A stretch of 64,000 bases of DNA from Excoecaria cochinchinensis (lineage: Eukaryota > Streptophyta > Magnoliopsida > Malpighiales > Euphorbiaceae). Both the position numbers and the translations under genes were made by a program. Of the stretch, positions 24,161 to 34,771 are shown one piece after another (position 1 is the first letter of the stretch; each line of letters opens with the position of its first letter). The notes under the pieces are model-generated. The model searched no databases. It was not told the origin of the DNA and saw only the letters and a program-made list of their open reading frames with translations. The stretch covers positions 5,977,001 to 6,041,000 of the forward strand of contig CANTUQ010000119.1 of NCBI GenBank assembly GCA_947683425.1, read 5' to 3'.

Positions 24161-25714
24161 TGTAACACCCCCATACCCCCTGGAAGGATATCAGGGCGCC
24201 ATGCGGACATATACGTATACATCTACATACTCTAGTAGAAGCGATAGCATAATACACATCCATTTAAGAGTAATAAAATAAATTACTACTACACTAGGGC
24301 CCAACATGTAATTCGTATTAATTACATATATACATATATATTTATCATTATATATGTTCATATTACAATTTGTTTTCATTTAACTTGACATATACATCTA
24401 CAAGTGATTGCTGCACTATTTTCTGTACATATACATTTACATAATGATGTTACTCAAAACATCACTAACTCCATTTCTATCTTATACAAAAAGAGATCAA
24501 AATAAAACTCCTATTGGCCTTGACCCGCAGATGTCCGCTCACTGATCCAAACCTATAAACCTACACGGAAACAAACATCCGTGATAAGCGATAACGCTTA
24601 GTGGGGATGAAAATAATGCAAAGGACTTCTATTCGAAGTCACAAATAAATCACGCATTTCATTTAACAAAATCAAATAGCTCATGCATATAGCTCTTATA
24701 CGTATATATGTTGCATGCTCAAATGCTATGCATTCACATGTATATAACATCTACACTTCTACTTATTCATATACACTACAATTTGTACATATCATTTATT
24801 CAGTTATACGCTATCATGTGTCCACATTCATGTCAACACACTCATGTAATCATATACTTGTACACGGAACTGTAATGTACTTAAACATTACTCTCATGTA
24901 CTTTAGCATCTATTCAGAATAATACTCTTTAAACATCTCAAATAAACTACATCACATTAACAAGACAAGCCTGAATTCCTTTCATGGTGGATACGGGTAA
25001 CTCTAGATACTGTTTACAGTATCTTACATGTGGAGAATTAACTCAACTCTATGGAATACACAAGGTATTCCGAACTCTGGGCACAATTAAGGCCAACTCT
25101 AGCAGCTGCACTCTAGCCCTTTATAAGCATGCTTATCTATCCACTATAACGGTAATCAGGCTTAATAACAACTCATCAAATATAATTCAAGTGCATTCAT
25201 CAACTTCAGAGACATTTAATTCATATACAGTCTTTATTAATCATGTTCCACAATTAAAAGCATGTAACATTTAAATTTCATGTATAAACTCTTATATCAC
25301 ATCATCATATACATGCACTCATAAGTTCACACATATTTATGATGCCATTTGCTATCTTTCACACAATTGTACATTGTTACTTTATTAGTTAAATTACAAA
25401 TCTTAAACATACTCAAATGTATTTTCTCATAGATACCCACTTTATAATCATTTAATAACCTTAATCATGTATAATAAGTTAAGGGGAAGGGTAAGGGGTT
25501 GACCCATGCCAACCATGGGCTCAAAATGAAGAAGAAAAGTCTTAATATGGGTTGTTCCGTCGTGAGGTCCCGACCTGTGTCGCGCTTTCGACAGAGGCTC
25601 GCCTCTGGTGCCTCACGAGACTGCTTTTTACCCTAAACTTGTATCGTTGAAGCCATCCTTTAGACCACATTTTTAGGAAAAGTCTCTTCATAAGAATTAT
25701 TCACTAGGATGTTA
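24161..25714 (-). repeat. RT5 5' LTR, truncated (1,554 of about 2,660 bp)
   Basis: Matches 20116-21670 almost base for base, then homology ends after GGATGTTA at 25714. The missing part is the outer, U3-containing half. It contains the hairpin at 24585-24600. Confidence 0.9.
24585..24600 (-). repeat. Chromovirus LTR hairpin TAAGCG-ATAA-CGCTTA (RT5 5' LTR)
   Basis: Same hairpin, with the outermost base pair lost by one substitution (C to A). Confidence 0.8.
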
Positions 25715-26431
25715 GCTTATTTATGTGTTGATTTGTTAAATGCTATAAACTATAATAAGTAATAGTGATTTGTGTTGTATGGAATTGAAAATGTGTGTTG
25801 AATGTGTTAGATTGGTTGTAATGTGTTGATAAGAATTTGAACCCTAATTTTAGAAACATCGACTTTACTGTGTGTAAGTTATTATTAAATGAACATGCCA
25901 TGTGAATTGAGTGTGCCGAGAGGTTTATGTTTTTGTTGAGGATGTTTGGATTGAGTATGATGAAGGTTATGTCTAGTAAGTAAGTTTGAAGCATGATAAG
26001 TTGGAAGATATGGAATTGGAATGAGTCCTGTTTTGACCTAGTCGGATTATTTAGGTTATATAGTGAGTTTTATAAGTCTATCATGAATGAGGACAATTGG
26101 ATTGAACTTATATTGATTATATCATAAAATGTTATTGAAATGGATTTGTGGTTTTAAGAACTTTAAAGCCTTTTAATGTGCCTATACTGTAGTTGAATTT
26201 CTATAGGAGGGCTTTTGGAATAAGTTGTGTTCCTTTAGCCACAACTCCTTGATTCTAAGTTTAATGTAACGAGAATTGTGTCAATTGCAAGTCAACATAT
26301 AAATGAACAAATGGTTAGAAGGAATTGTTAGCCAAAAATGATGTTTTGTTGAGTATTGAAGTCAAGTGTTTGAAGTCGGAAATAGGGTTGGTTTAATACC
26401 TTTGATTTCCTATTCTGCCTCAAAATTTCAT

Positions 26432-26765
26432 ATGTCATGGTCACAACCAAATGGTTATCACTGTAAGGTATGCCTGATTTATTATCTTCCTTGGATTGCT
26501 TTGCATGTCATGGTCACAACCAAATGGTTGTCTCCGTGAGATGCTTATGTTTGGTATTCTATTTTTGCAACGTGGTATGTCATGGTCACAATCGAATGGT
26601 TGTCACCATGAGGTACCTTCAGTTTACATTCTATTGTGGGGTTGTGGTATGTCACGGTCACAACCAAATGATTGTCACCGTGAGGTACCTTCAGTTTACA
26701 TTCTGTTTTGGGGTTGTGCATATGTCACGGTCACAACCAAATGGTTGTCACCGTGAGGTACCTTC
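26432..26765 (+). repeat. 72-73-bp tandem repeat, five copies, each with a palindrome
   Basis: The phrase ATGTCATGGTCACAACC (or ATGTCACGGTCACAACC) starts at 26432, 26504, 26577, 26649 and 26722, spacings 72, 73, 72, 73. Each unit holds a 30-bp inverted repeat running from CACGGTCACAACCA to TGGTTGTCACCGTG with one mismatch per arm. The last two units are the best preserved. The open frames across it result from the repeat. Confidence 0.92.
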
Positions 26766-27474
26766 TTTTTGCATATTTCTTTCCAAACATTATATAATGA
26801 AGTACAAAAGGATGAGTTCCTACTCAATTAAGTTTAACAACATTAAGTTGGGTCTATAATTTGAATGTGAATGCTGAAATGTGAATTTTTAAGATGAAGT
26901 GTGAGCATGATTTGAAATCCATATGTATATAAGTGAGATATCATATACTTTGATATTGCTCTATGAAACTATATAGATAACCTATTGTGCAAGTGAATGA
27001 ATGTTAACAAAATTAATAATTCAGCCTGCAAGTAAAGTAGTGGATAGTTAGGCATGCCTATAGGGCCTAAGTGTTGTAGCCCTCGTCTGATTAGGAATCT
27101 CCAATGAGTATCGAATCCTTCATGGGTTCACAAAGTGTTTACATATTTATATTATTAATTAGTTTTGTACCTACTGGTACTGATGCAAAAGTGTGTATCT
27201 TCGAATACAAAAGTGATTATTGTACTCTCTAGTACTGATGTGATACCTGTTATCCGCGTCTTTGAATTACAGGCAAGGCTTTTAATTAATGATTGAATAA
27301 TCAATATTGAGTAATGTGAACTTGATGTGATATGTGAATGAGAATGAAATGTATATGATATTGTTATGCAACAATGTGATACTAAACATATCTATTTTAT
27401 GATGCTATGTTTACAAAGCATGTTATATATATATATGTGTGTGTGTATATTGTATGTTGTACGTTGTTTCCCCA

Positions 27475-27492
27475 CTAAGTGTTATCGCTTAG
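27475..27492 (+). repeat. Chromovirus LTR hairpin (RT6), one mismatch
   Basis: CTAAGTG-TTAT-CGCTTAG; one arm base changed relative to RT3 and RT10. Confidence 0.8.
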
Positions 27493-27670
27493 CACGGATT
27501 TTCTAATTCGTGTAGGTTCTAAAGCAAAGCAAACGTGAAGGACGGTCCTGCATTCCAAACGGTCAACACTCTAGGAGTCCTTCCTTAGTGTAGATTTTTT
27601 GTTATGTTTTATTATGTAATGTAGTTAAGTATCTAATTATGTAAGGAGTTACAATGTAACAAATGAATTG

Positions 27671-27675
27671 GATAT
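27671..27675. other. RT7 target-site duplication, left
   Basis: GATAT, same as 56272-56276. Confidence 0.92.
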
Positions 27676-28048
27676 TGTAGACACCGGGTCCCGAGTCGGT
27701 CCAAGATCAGAATTACCTGATGATGAAAATGATACCGGCTTACAGGCAGAAGTGTCAAAAATGACGTTTTTCTTGTCGAGACTCTCATTATTTTTTAAAT
27801 AAAAAAATAAACAAATAAATAGACATAGAAAATATATATATTATTATAAAAAATTTTATTATAAAAAATTGATTAATTAAATCAATTTTTTTTAATAACA
27901 TTATTTTTGATATTTAAAAAAAAGAGGGGGAATTAAATTAGTTACTAAGTTTAATTGAAAAAAGAAAAAAAAAGATTTGAGAAAATAAAAAAGAACTTAA
28001 AGGTTAAAAAAAATAAATAAATTAAAAAAAAATAATATGTGTGGCCAT

Positions 28049-28075
28049 GGATGGCCACTTATAAAGTGGCCATCC
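28049..28075 (+). promoter_or_regulatory. RT7 LTR hairpin enclosing a TATA-like box
   Basis: GGATGGCCACTT-ATA-AAGTGGCCATCC: perfect 12-bp arms and a 3-nt loop, with TTATAAAG in the centre. In the 3' LTR the same site is mutated (53889 onward) and the hairpin is lost. Promoter role is inferred from position only. Confidence 0.5.
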
Positions 28076-28101
28076 ACGGCCACATGTTTTTCAAGAGTGG
28101 C

Positions 28102-28225
28102 CATCACGCGTGATGACCTCTTAAATGGCCATCACACGTGATGACCACCATCACCACGCGTGATGGCAAATGGCCATCACGTGTGATGGTGGGCATCACG
28201 CGTAGTGGCCATCACGCGTGCATCC
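28102..28225 (+). promoter_or_regulatory. RT7 U3 cluster of CATCACGCGTGATG palindromes
   Basis: A perfect 14-bp palindrome at 28102-28115, variants CATCACACGTGATG (28130-28143) and CATCACGTGTGATG (28175-28188), and partial copies near 28149, 28194 and 28210. The core ACGCGT fits the CGCG box bound by plant CAMTA factors, and the variants contain CACGTG/ACGTG cores. The 3' LTR keeps a similar cluster at 53933-54045. Regulatory function is inferred. Confidence 0.6.
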
Positions 28226-29004
28226 CTTGGGCACACCCACGCACGGTCTTCCCCTCCACGAGGGCACGTTTGCCCAGTCCCGTCGCTTTCACCAATTTTC
28301 TGCATTTTTCAGACAGTTTTTCAGTCTGCTTTTTTTCAATTTTTTCACCGTTTTGTGTTATTTTCGATCAGCAGAAAATTAAAAGTCTCTTTGGACTTTC
28401 TCCTTTTTGGGACAAGGCTGAAAATGAAATGGGGATTCAATCTCCATTTTCAAGGGACAGCAATTTGAAATAAAAAAAAAAATACAACAATCTCTCTGTT
28501 TTCCTCTCAAGAACAACCCAGAAAAAAAAAAAAAAAAAAAAGAAAAATCTTCAACTTATTTTGAAGCTTTGATTGTTACTCTTGACATTAATTTTTCTTC
28601 AAGGGATCTTTCAACCCGGGAATCCATCTCAAACAAAGAAAAATTAATTTTCTTTGTTTTACACATTTCCCTCAAATATTCTCTCAAAATTTTTAGTCAA
28701 AAATTCTCTTTTTCTTTCAATACTCTTCTGCATTTTTCCACTGGAATCTCGACAAAGGGAGCAAATTTTGACGCTTTTCCTTTCCAATACACACCTCTGA
28801 GGGTAAACACTTGGACCAATTTCATTTATTTATTTATATATAATTTTTCTTTTTTTATTGTGAATATCTTTGCCCTTCTCGCTACAAATGTTATGCTTTT
28901 GTCTAATATCTTCTCCATGTTTTTGCACACTGTTAATATCTCCATTTAATCATTAATTTGTTTTTTGTGTGTTTTCCTTCTGGTGTGTTTGTCGCCAGTG
29001 CCCT

Positions 29005-29118
29005 TGTTGTTGTTGTTGTTATTATTATTATTATTATTATTAAGTAGTAATTTTTTTATTAGTTTTATTATGGTTTTACCTGGTTATTGTTGGTATTGAC
29101 TATTTCATGTTTATTCAC

Positions 29119-29191
<73 letters not shown>

Positions 29192-29192
29192 T
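29005..29192. repeat. TTG/TTA microsatellites in RT7 5' LTR
   Basis: (TTG)n-(TTA)n at 29005-29042 and a longer (ATT)n run of about 25 units at 29118-29192, separated by about 75 bp of T-rich sequence. Confidence 0.95.
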
Positions 29193-30417
29193 AATGTTGT
29201 GCCAATATTTACGTGTTCCATAACATTATTATTGTCATCATTATTTCATTTTGTTATTATTTTTTATTCCATGACTCCTAACTGTTGATATTATCATTAT
29301 CACATTTATTGTAGTTGTTATTATTATTTGTTCGGATAATTTTCTTGGAGTATTTACTAATGTTTTCGATATTATTTTTTGTCCGAGATCTTAATTTGAG
29401 TCGGGTTATGTGAGCGTCCCCGTGACTCCCCAGGTGGGTCACGATGCGTGGATGAGTACTCCGGTTTTGGTGAGACCTTTTTGATCCCCTCTTTACATGT
29501 TACGTCTTTATTTGTAAATAATTATCTTATTTATGTACGCGTGAGATAAAAAGTCACAAAAATATTTTTATAATTAACTTGGAATTTTCACTAATAAAAT
29601 TGGGACCAATGTTCCTTGTTTTAGCCCAACAATAAAAAATATCACAATAAAACGAAGAGTCAATTTTCTCCAAAAATGGGAACACTCATCCCCGCTTTCA
29701 TCAAACAACCAAAATGACTCTTCAAACCCTCTTTAAATTAATACGAAGGAACCAATGTTTCTAAATTTCGAACAAGTGCGAAGGAACCAATGTTCCTAAA
29801 ATAATGTCCCGATTTATGTATGTTTTTTTATTTTGATCTTGTGTGAGTGTTTTAAGTTCAAGTTAATTTCTTTTTGGGCCCTTGTAATTAATTTTGGGGA
29901 AACTTTATTTATTTTTAGGGGATTGTATTTCGTCCCTATTCATATCTTTAATTTCCTTTTATTGTGTATTCCGCCCCGATTTCTCTTGTAATTGTGTGCT
30001 TGCGTGTTTACCACTTTCTCTTTGTCGCTTTCTTTATCACTTTCGTATGCTTGGAATGCGCTATTTAATTTAAATGCATCAATCGCGTGAGATGAGAGAT
30101 ATAATTTTAAGAGGTTAAAAACCCATTTATAATTAACCAAAGCACAAATAAGAGGGAAGTTCCGGATACCATATCTTTGGTTTAAACCGTTAGAAGTGAG
30201 AGACTTTTTCCCAATTTCTTGCAAATTGGGTGGCGACTCCAAATGCCTCAAAGGTGCCTTTAGGTGTCATTAGACTAGGTTGTTCTCCCCAATGTTCTAT
30301 TGGGAGGAATACACCGATGATGTCTCATGGCGCCCATGATCAAAAGACGCAAACCAATTCCTCGAATCCCGAAGGCGGATTCAAAGCGAGGGCCCTGGGC
30401 ACCAGCGCGCGTCACAG

Positions 30418-30436
30418 TGGGGACTCCACTGGGGAC
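30418..30436 (+). other. RT7 primer binding site
   Basis: TGGGGACTCCACTGGGGAC, one base after the LTR; two changes from the Tat consensus. Confidence 0.85.
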
Positions 30437-31171
30437 TTTGTGTTTGAGACTTTGCTCCAAAAGTGCTTTGGTTAAAATGTATAATTGGGTTTTTAAAAGT
30501 TAAAATTCTATCTCTTTTCGAAAATTTGCATTGCATCTTAGAGCCTTAGAATTACGCTAGTTGGTCCCTTCTTACCTCGGTGCGTTCCCAAAGCACGACC
30601 CTACTTTCACTCATTATAGGGAAGTGTTAAGGATAATCACCAGCCCAAGCCTTGTACTTTTTGGTATATTAAATGGAGACTCGATCGATCGCTACGCTCG
30701 TAATGAGCTAGAACCGTTGGCAGGGACCATGCTTGGGTAGCCCTAAAATTTCATCACCTTGACCAAAGCCCATGTAATGGCAAGTAGAAACTTCCCCTAG
30801 GTAGCATGCTCCTTAATACAATGCTTATGAGATGGGGTCATCACGTATTAGACAAAAACAACCAAATTAAGTGGTCTTTTATCAGAGGGTTTCATGCCCC
30901 AGTGGGCCTATCTTAATGAGATTGAAATGTCTAAATATGAGATGGCCAAAACTCATACGTATGTTCATTAGCTTAAGAGTGTTATGCTGCCGGTTTTTCG
31001 CCATGCACCACACGCATTCATTGGGTCCCCTGTTGACCCATGGACTAACCCAACCTAGGAAGGGACTACTTGACCTCGTTTGTGGGAGAAATAAGGTCAG
31101 AAGGGTTTGCTTGCTTGTATGTGGTTGCGAAATGCTGCATAACTCACGATCATGCATTGTAACTATCATCC
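30437..31171 (+). other. RT7 5' leader
   Basis: 735 bp, no coding frame. It shares ordered blocks with RT4, RT8 and RT9 leaders (GTGCGTTCCCAAAGCACGAC at about 30580, GGCAGGGACCATGCTTGGG near 30719, TTTGTGGGAGAAATAAGGTC near 31079). Confidence 0.75.
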
Positions 31172-32529
31172 ATGAATCATTCTAACAATCTTGATCTGTC
31201 AACCACCATAGATTCATCCAAGTGGACTAGAGGTTCCGACGGCCGACTAGTGAGAACAGACTCGCCTTTCGAATTGCTAGAACTAGTGCCTTTTTTGGAT
31301 TCTGAGTCGTTCTCAACAAGTAGCGAATCATCCTCAATGGTAGAAGAGACCGAAAACCTAACCACCCAAGACCTCGCCAGGAGACTGGAGGATTTTAAAC
31401 GGAGGATATTGGACATGATGGGTGCCATGGCCGAAAGATTTGCGCAGCCCCCTGCTCCACAAGCACCAGTTGCTCTACAACCGCCGGTAGCCCCTCCTCG
31501 GGGGCAAGCCGAACCGCCTACTGGTAGGGAGATTCCCCTCATCGGAGGTGTTGCCCATCAACCTATAGATGAGCCTAAAGCTGCTACTGTGCCCGCTGAG
31601 CCAAGAAGGGCAAGGGTCCCTGATCCTGATGAGGACTTTGTGGAAGAGGAAGTTGAGGAGTTAACAGCCCATCAAGTCATGAGGGGTAGAGCACCCAAGG
31701 CCGAAGATGAAGCCATGAGAGGAATGAGGCAGCAAATTATGGCAATCATTCGCCTGCTAACAGCTGGTAACGGAATCAACCCCGAGGACAGAGATTTAAG
31801 GGATGAGGAGCTACTGCCCCAGAGGTTTAGGATGCCTGAGCTGCTAAAGTTTGACGGAACATCGGACCCGTCTGCACATATCAAGTAATACACCCTAGTG
31901 ATAAAGGGCACAAGGCTGACTTAGAGGCAAAAGGTGGATTATTTCTGCCTCAGTCTGGCGGGTCCGGCAATAGACTGGTATCATGGGTTGGATAGGAGAT
32001 CAAAAGAGGACTGTGACCTCCTGACCGACGAATTCATGAAGCAGTATGACTGCAGCATCAGAATGGAGGTCACCCTAGAGGACCTTGAGCTTTTACAGGA
32101 AAAGAATGATGAGTCGTTCCACGAGTACCTCACTAGGTGGAGGAACAGGGTCATGGAAATGAAGCGTAAGCCCGACACTGCCGATCAAATCAGACTGTTC
32201 ATTAGGAACTCCTGCCCCTACTTGAGGGATTTGCTTAGCTTCAAAGGGCTCAGGGATTGGGAGTCCCTCAAGGACATTGCTGTAGAAGCCGAGGCGGCCT
32301 ACCTAGCAAGGAAAACCGGCCAAAATAACTTTGTTGGGAGGAATTTTGGAAACCATTCAGGCTACAAGTCAGGAGGAGCCGGGGGTAGCAGTAGCAGAAA
32401 CGGTAAGACAATCGAGGTCTCAGCCACTGGAGTAGAATAGGGCCAGGGATACTTCTCTAACTTGGGTCGACCTCTGTCCTGGGTGTTGGAAAGTCTAATG
32501 AAAGAGGGCAAGTTACAGCCATTGCCGCC
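31172..32529 (+). pseudogene. gag: RT7 gag, main part (interrupted by RT8)
   Basis: Packages element RNA. One frame runs from the ATG at 31172 through the RT8 insertion point: a Ser-rich start, LARRLEDFKRRILDMMGAM, a Pro/Gln/Ala-rich linker, GINPEDRDLRDEELLPQRFRMPELLKFDGTSDPSAHIK (31770-31885), YFCLSLAGPAIDWYHGLDRRSK, EFMKQYDCSIRMEVTLEDLELLQ, YLTRWRNRVMEMKRKPDTADQIRLFIRN, and WESLKDIAVEAEAAYLARK. Only three stops break it: TAA at 31886, TAG at 31922 and TAG at 32438, all at positions where relatives have Gln. The middle of the frame is therefore well preserved for an element that has lost pol. It stops at 32529, where the 5-bp CCGCC precedes RT8, and resumes at 50280. Confidence 0.9.
32525..32529. 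other. RT8 target-site duplication, left
   Basis: CCGCC, same as 50275-50279. Confidence 0.93.
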
Positions 32530-34579
32530 TGTAACGCGCACCGAATCCCGGGCGCCGCTCGTTCGGACCGCCCGCACGTGGGCGATCGGGGCATTTGCGG
32601 GTCCGTTGACAGCTTGCTATAAATCGCAAGTGCGTCTATGTTGGGCAACAAGGAGGTATCATGGAGTCGCCACCCAATAGAACATTGCGAAAGTTACTCT
32701 CGCCTCGGAGAGCCTAAGACTGCGCTTGGTATCAATTTTAGGCCAGCCAGAGGGGTCATGGAAGGTGAACTTCTCACCCTAAAGAGCCTAGGATTAGCGC
32801 TAAAGCCTCGTGACCCAAGAAGTATTTTGGAGGATCACCTCTAACCTCTTGAGCCCAAAGACCAGAGCTGGGTCCGGGATTTCTCATCTATTTCTACCTC
32901 AATTATCTTATGATCAAATTTTAATATCATTAATTCACTCTCTCTCCACACTATACAATTGATTAAAAGGCACATTTATTCACATCTTGAAAGCAATAAA
33001 TGATCAAATAGATAGTGAAAGCAATGGATTACAATAATACAAGGAGCGGAATACAACTCCCTTTCGTAAATGTGCGAAGCATGCATAAATCGGGGCATTG
33101 CTTATTTTGAGGACTTTGGTCCTCACATGCATCATTATTAAAATTGGGGATCTTTATTTGTGATGATCTTTATTGGATAAAAATAGGGCATTGGACCCTT
33201 GCTTTTGTGTAAACTTCATTTTATTGAATATAAAACATTGAGTCATTTTTATACATTAACGGGATATGAAAGGAGTACATCCGTATACATAAAATAATCA
33301 ATGAATAATAAATGAAGAAAATACTTAAGAGGATTAGGAAACTAAACCGGATGAAGTCCTCCAAACATTGTAGACAGCCGCTCAAACTCGGATTTATCCA
33401 AGAGGATCAATATACATTCATAGAAAGTTAAGAGGTGTTAATATACATAAAATTAACATATAAGAAGTCAAAGAGACTTGAAAGAGAAAAAAAACGATTT
33501 AAAAGGATGGAGACAGAACCCACCGACGGCCTTCCTTGGTTGACCGACGGGCGTCGGTTAAGGTAACCGAGATGTCCGTTTGTCACTCAAGGAGGGGTGT
33601 CTGTAGGTGGGTGACCGACGGGCATCGGTGACAAAGATGACCCGTCGGTCACCACTGTCTCCAAAAAAAACAGAATGAAAAAAAAACCTTTTCAAAGTCA
33701 AAAAGTGGGTTTTATCTCAAAAGGAGATAAGAGAGTCAAAACAAAAGAAAATAATGACAGATGTTCAAAAATTCCACAAAATAAGAAATAAGTATGAGAA
33801 AATATGGAGAAGGAATCCGGAATATTTACCCTCAGATAATCGCTTTGGGTGAGATTCTTGTGTTGATTAAAGCCCTGCGCGTTCCACGAGAAGCAAAAGA
33901 TGAAGGATCAAAGAAAGAAAATAAGCTATTTCTTCTTCAACCCCTCAAAAGATCGGTTTTGGAGTCAAAATCTAAAGAAAACTAATTAGTTTTAGTTCCT
34001 TTTGATTGATTTGATCCTTTATTAAATAGATTTCCTTAGTAAATGTGTTTTGTTGGAAGAGAGAGAAAATTTGCTGGAAATTGGGCAGAGTTTCCTCCTT
34101 TGAAAATTTTTCCAACCCTTTTCAAATGAAAATCCGGAGCTTTTATAGCCAGACACGACCGACGGGCGTCGGTGTATGGGGGCGGGCGTCGAAAGAATCC
34201 TTCTGACACAAGGATTCGTCCGACGGCCCTGCCACATCCATCGACGGGCATCGGAAGGGTTGCGTGTTCCGGGAAACCAGGCGGCGTTCTGACAGGGGCG
34301 GTGACTTTTCGACGAGCGTCGGAAAATACCACCAGCCGTCATTGACTCGAAGCGATGGGCTGACTTCACAGACGGGCTGGCTGTCTGTGGAGGACAAAAA
34401 GCTTTTGACTCGAAAAAACCTCTGTTTTTCTCTCCCTCTGCCCAGGAAGGGTAAAAAGCCTCATTTCTCATGGAACGCGGGACTAAAACCTCCAAATCCA
34501 GCCCCTCATACAGGCTCGGACATTGATTTCATCATAGGGTAACCTCTGATCCGGACCGCTCCGGGACACGGTGCTTACA
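32530..34579 (-). repeat. RT8 3' LTR, 2,050 bp
   Basis: Left edge TGTAACGCGC, right edge GTGCTTACA on the plus strand. Contains ACCGACG-GG-CGTCGGT palindromes (33543-33558, 34158-34173 perfect; 33613-33628 with one change), a TATA box on the minus strand at 34140-34147, and a copy of the primer-site 10-mer in U5 (32663-32672). Confidence 0.95.
34140..34173 (-). promoter_or_regulatory. RT8 3' LTR core promoter: GTCGGT, 10 nt, TATAAAAG
   Basis: On the minus strand the palindrome (34173-34158) ends in GTCGGT, followed by 10 nt and TATAAAAG (34147-34140). ACCGAC, its complement, is the DRE/CRT core recognised by CBF/DREB factors. The 5' LTR has the same arrangement at 49839-49872. Confidence 0.65.
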
Positions 34580-34597
34580 GTTGCCCCCAGTTTTGGG
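34580..34597 (-). other. RT8 polypurine tract
   Basis: On the minus strand CCCAAAACTGGGGGCAAC next to the 3' LTR. Confidence 0.75.
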
Positions 34598-34771
34598 GAA
34601 ACTAGTGCACAAGCGCCTAGATAAGCCAAAACTCAGAGAAAGGTCAGAAAGGAAGTGTACCTGCGACGGTTTTTCACCCTCCGTGCCTTTTGCCGTGTGG
34701 ACCTTGTCTCGATCCGCTCGACGATGGGAAGATACTTCCATCGGTCTTATCTCGATCGACAGGTACTTGGC

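Larger units (their letters stand above)
20116..25714 (-). mobile_element. RT5: gag-only chromovirus element (Del/Tekay type), minus strand
   Basis: Both LTRs are present (3' LTR at left, 5' LTR at right and truncated), with only 1,382 bp between them. That internal part has, in order on the minus strand, a primer site, gag, and the polypurine tract, with no pol. It inserted into RT4 pre-RT sequence; the left flank AGAAT (20111-20115) would be the duplication. The right flank is lost because the outer part of the 5' LTR is replaced by RT6 LTR sequence at about 25715. The two LTR copies differ at only a few percent of sites by eye, so the insertion is fairly young. Confidence 0.85.
25715..27675 (+). 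repeat. RT6 5' LTR, part 1 (left of RT7 insertion)
   Basis: Plus-strand chromovirus LTR whose start is missing; it begins at the join with the RT5 LTR. It contains a five-copy tandem repeat at 26432-26765 and the conserved hairpin at 27475-27492. It is interrupted by RT7 after the GATAT at 27671-27675 and resumes at 56272. Confidence 0.8.
27676..30416 (+). repeat. RT7 5' LTR, 2,741 bp
   Basis: Starts TGTAGACACCGGG and ends GCGTCACA. Contains a palindrome cluster (28049-28225), TTA microsatellites (29005-29042, 29118-29192), and a copy of the primer-site 10-mer TGGCGACTCC at 30231-30240. About 5-7% divergence from the 3' LTR by eye, more than between the RT8 LTRs, consistent with RT7 being older. 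Confidence 0.95.

Noticed and set aside
26470..26859. 129-residue plus-strand frame with repeated SWSQPN-type motifs
   Set aside because: It results from the 72-bp tandem repeat in the RT6 LTR; no start context or homologue recognised.
34022..34542. Overlapping frames on both strands in the RT8 LTR
   Set aside because: The LTR is CG-rich here with few stops by chance; the region is better explained as promoter sequence.
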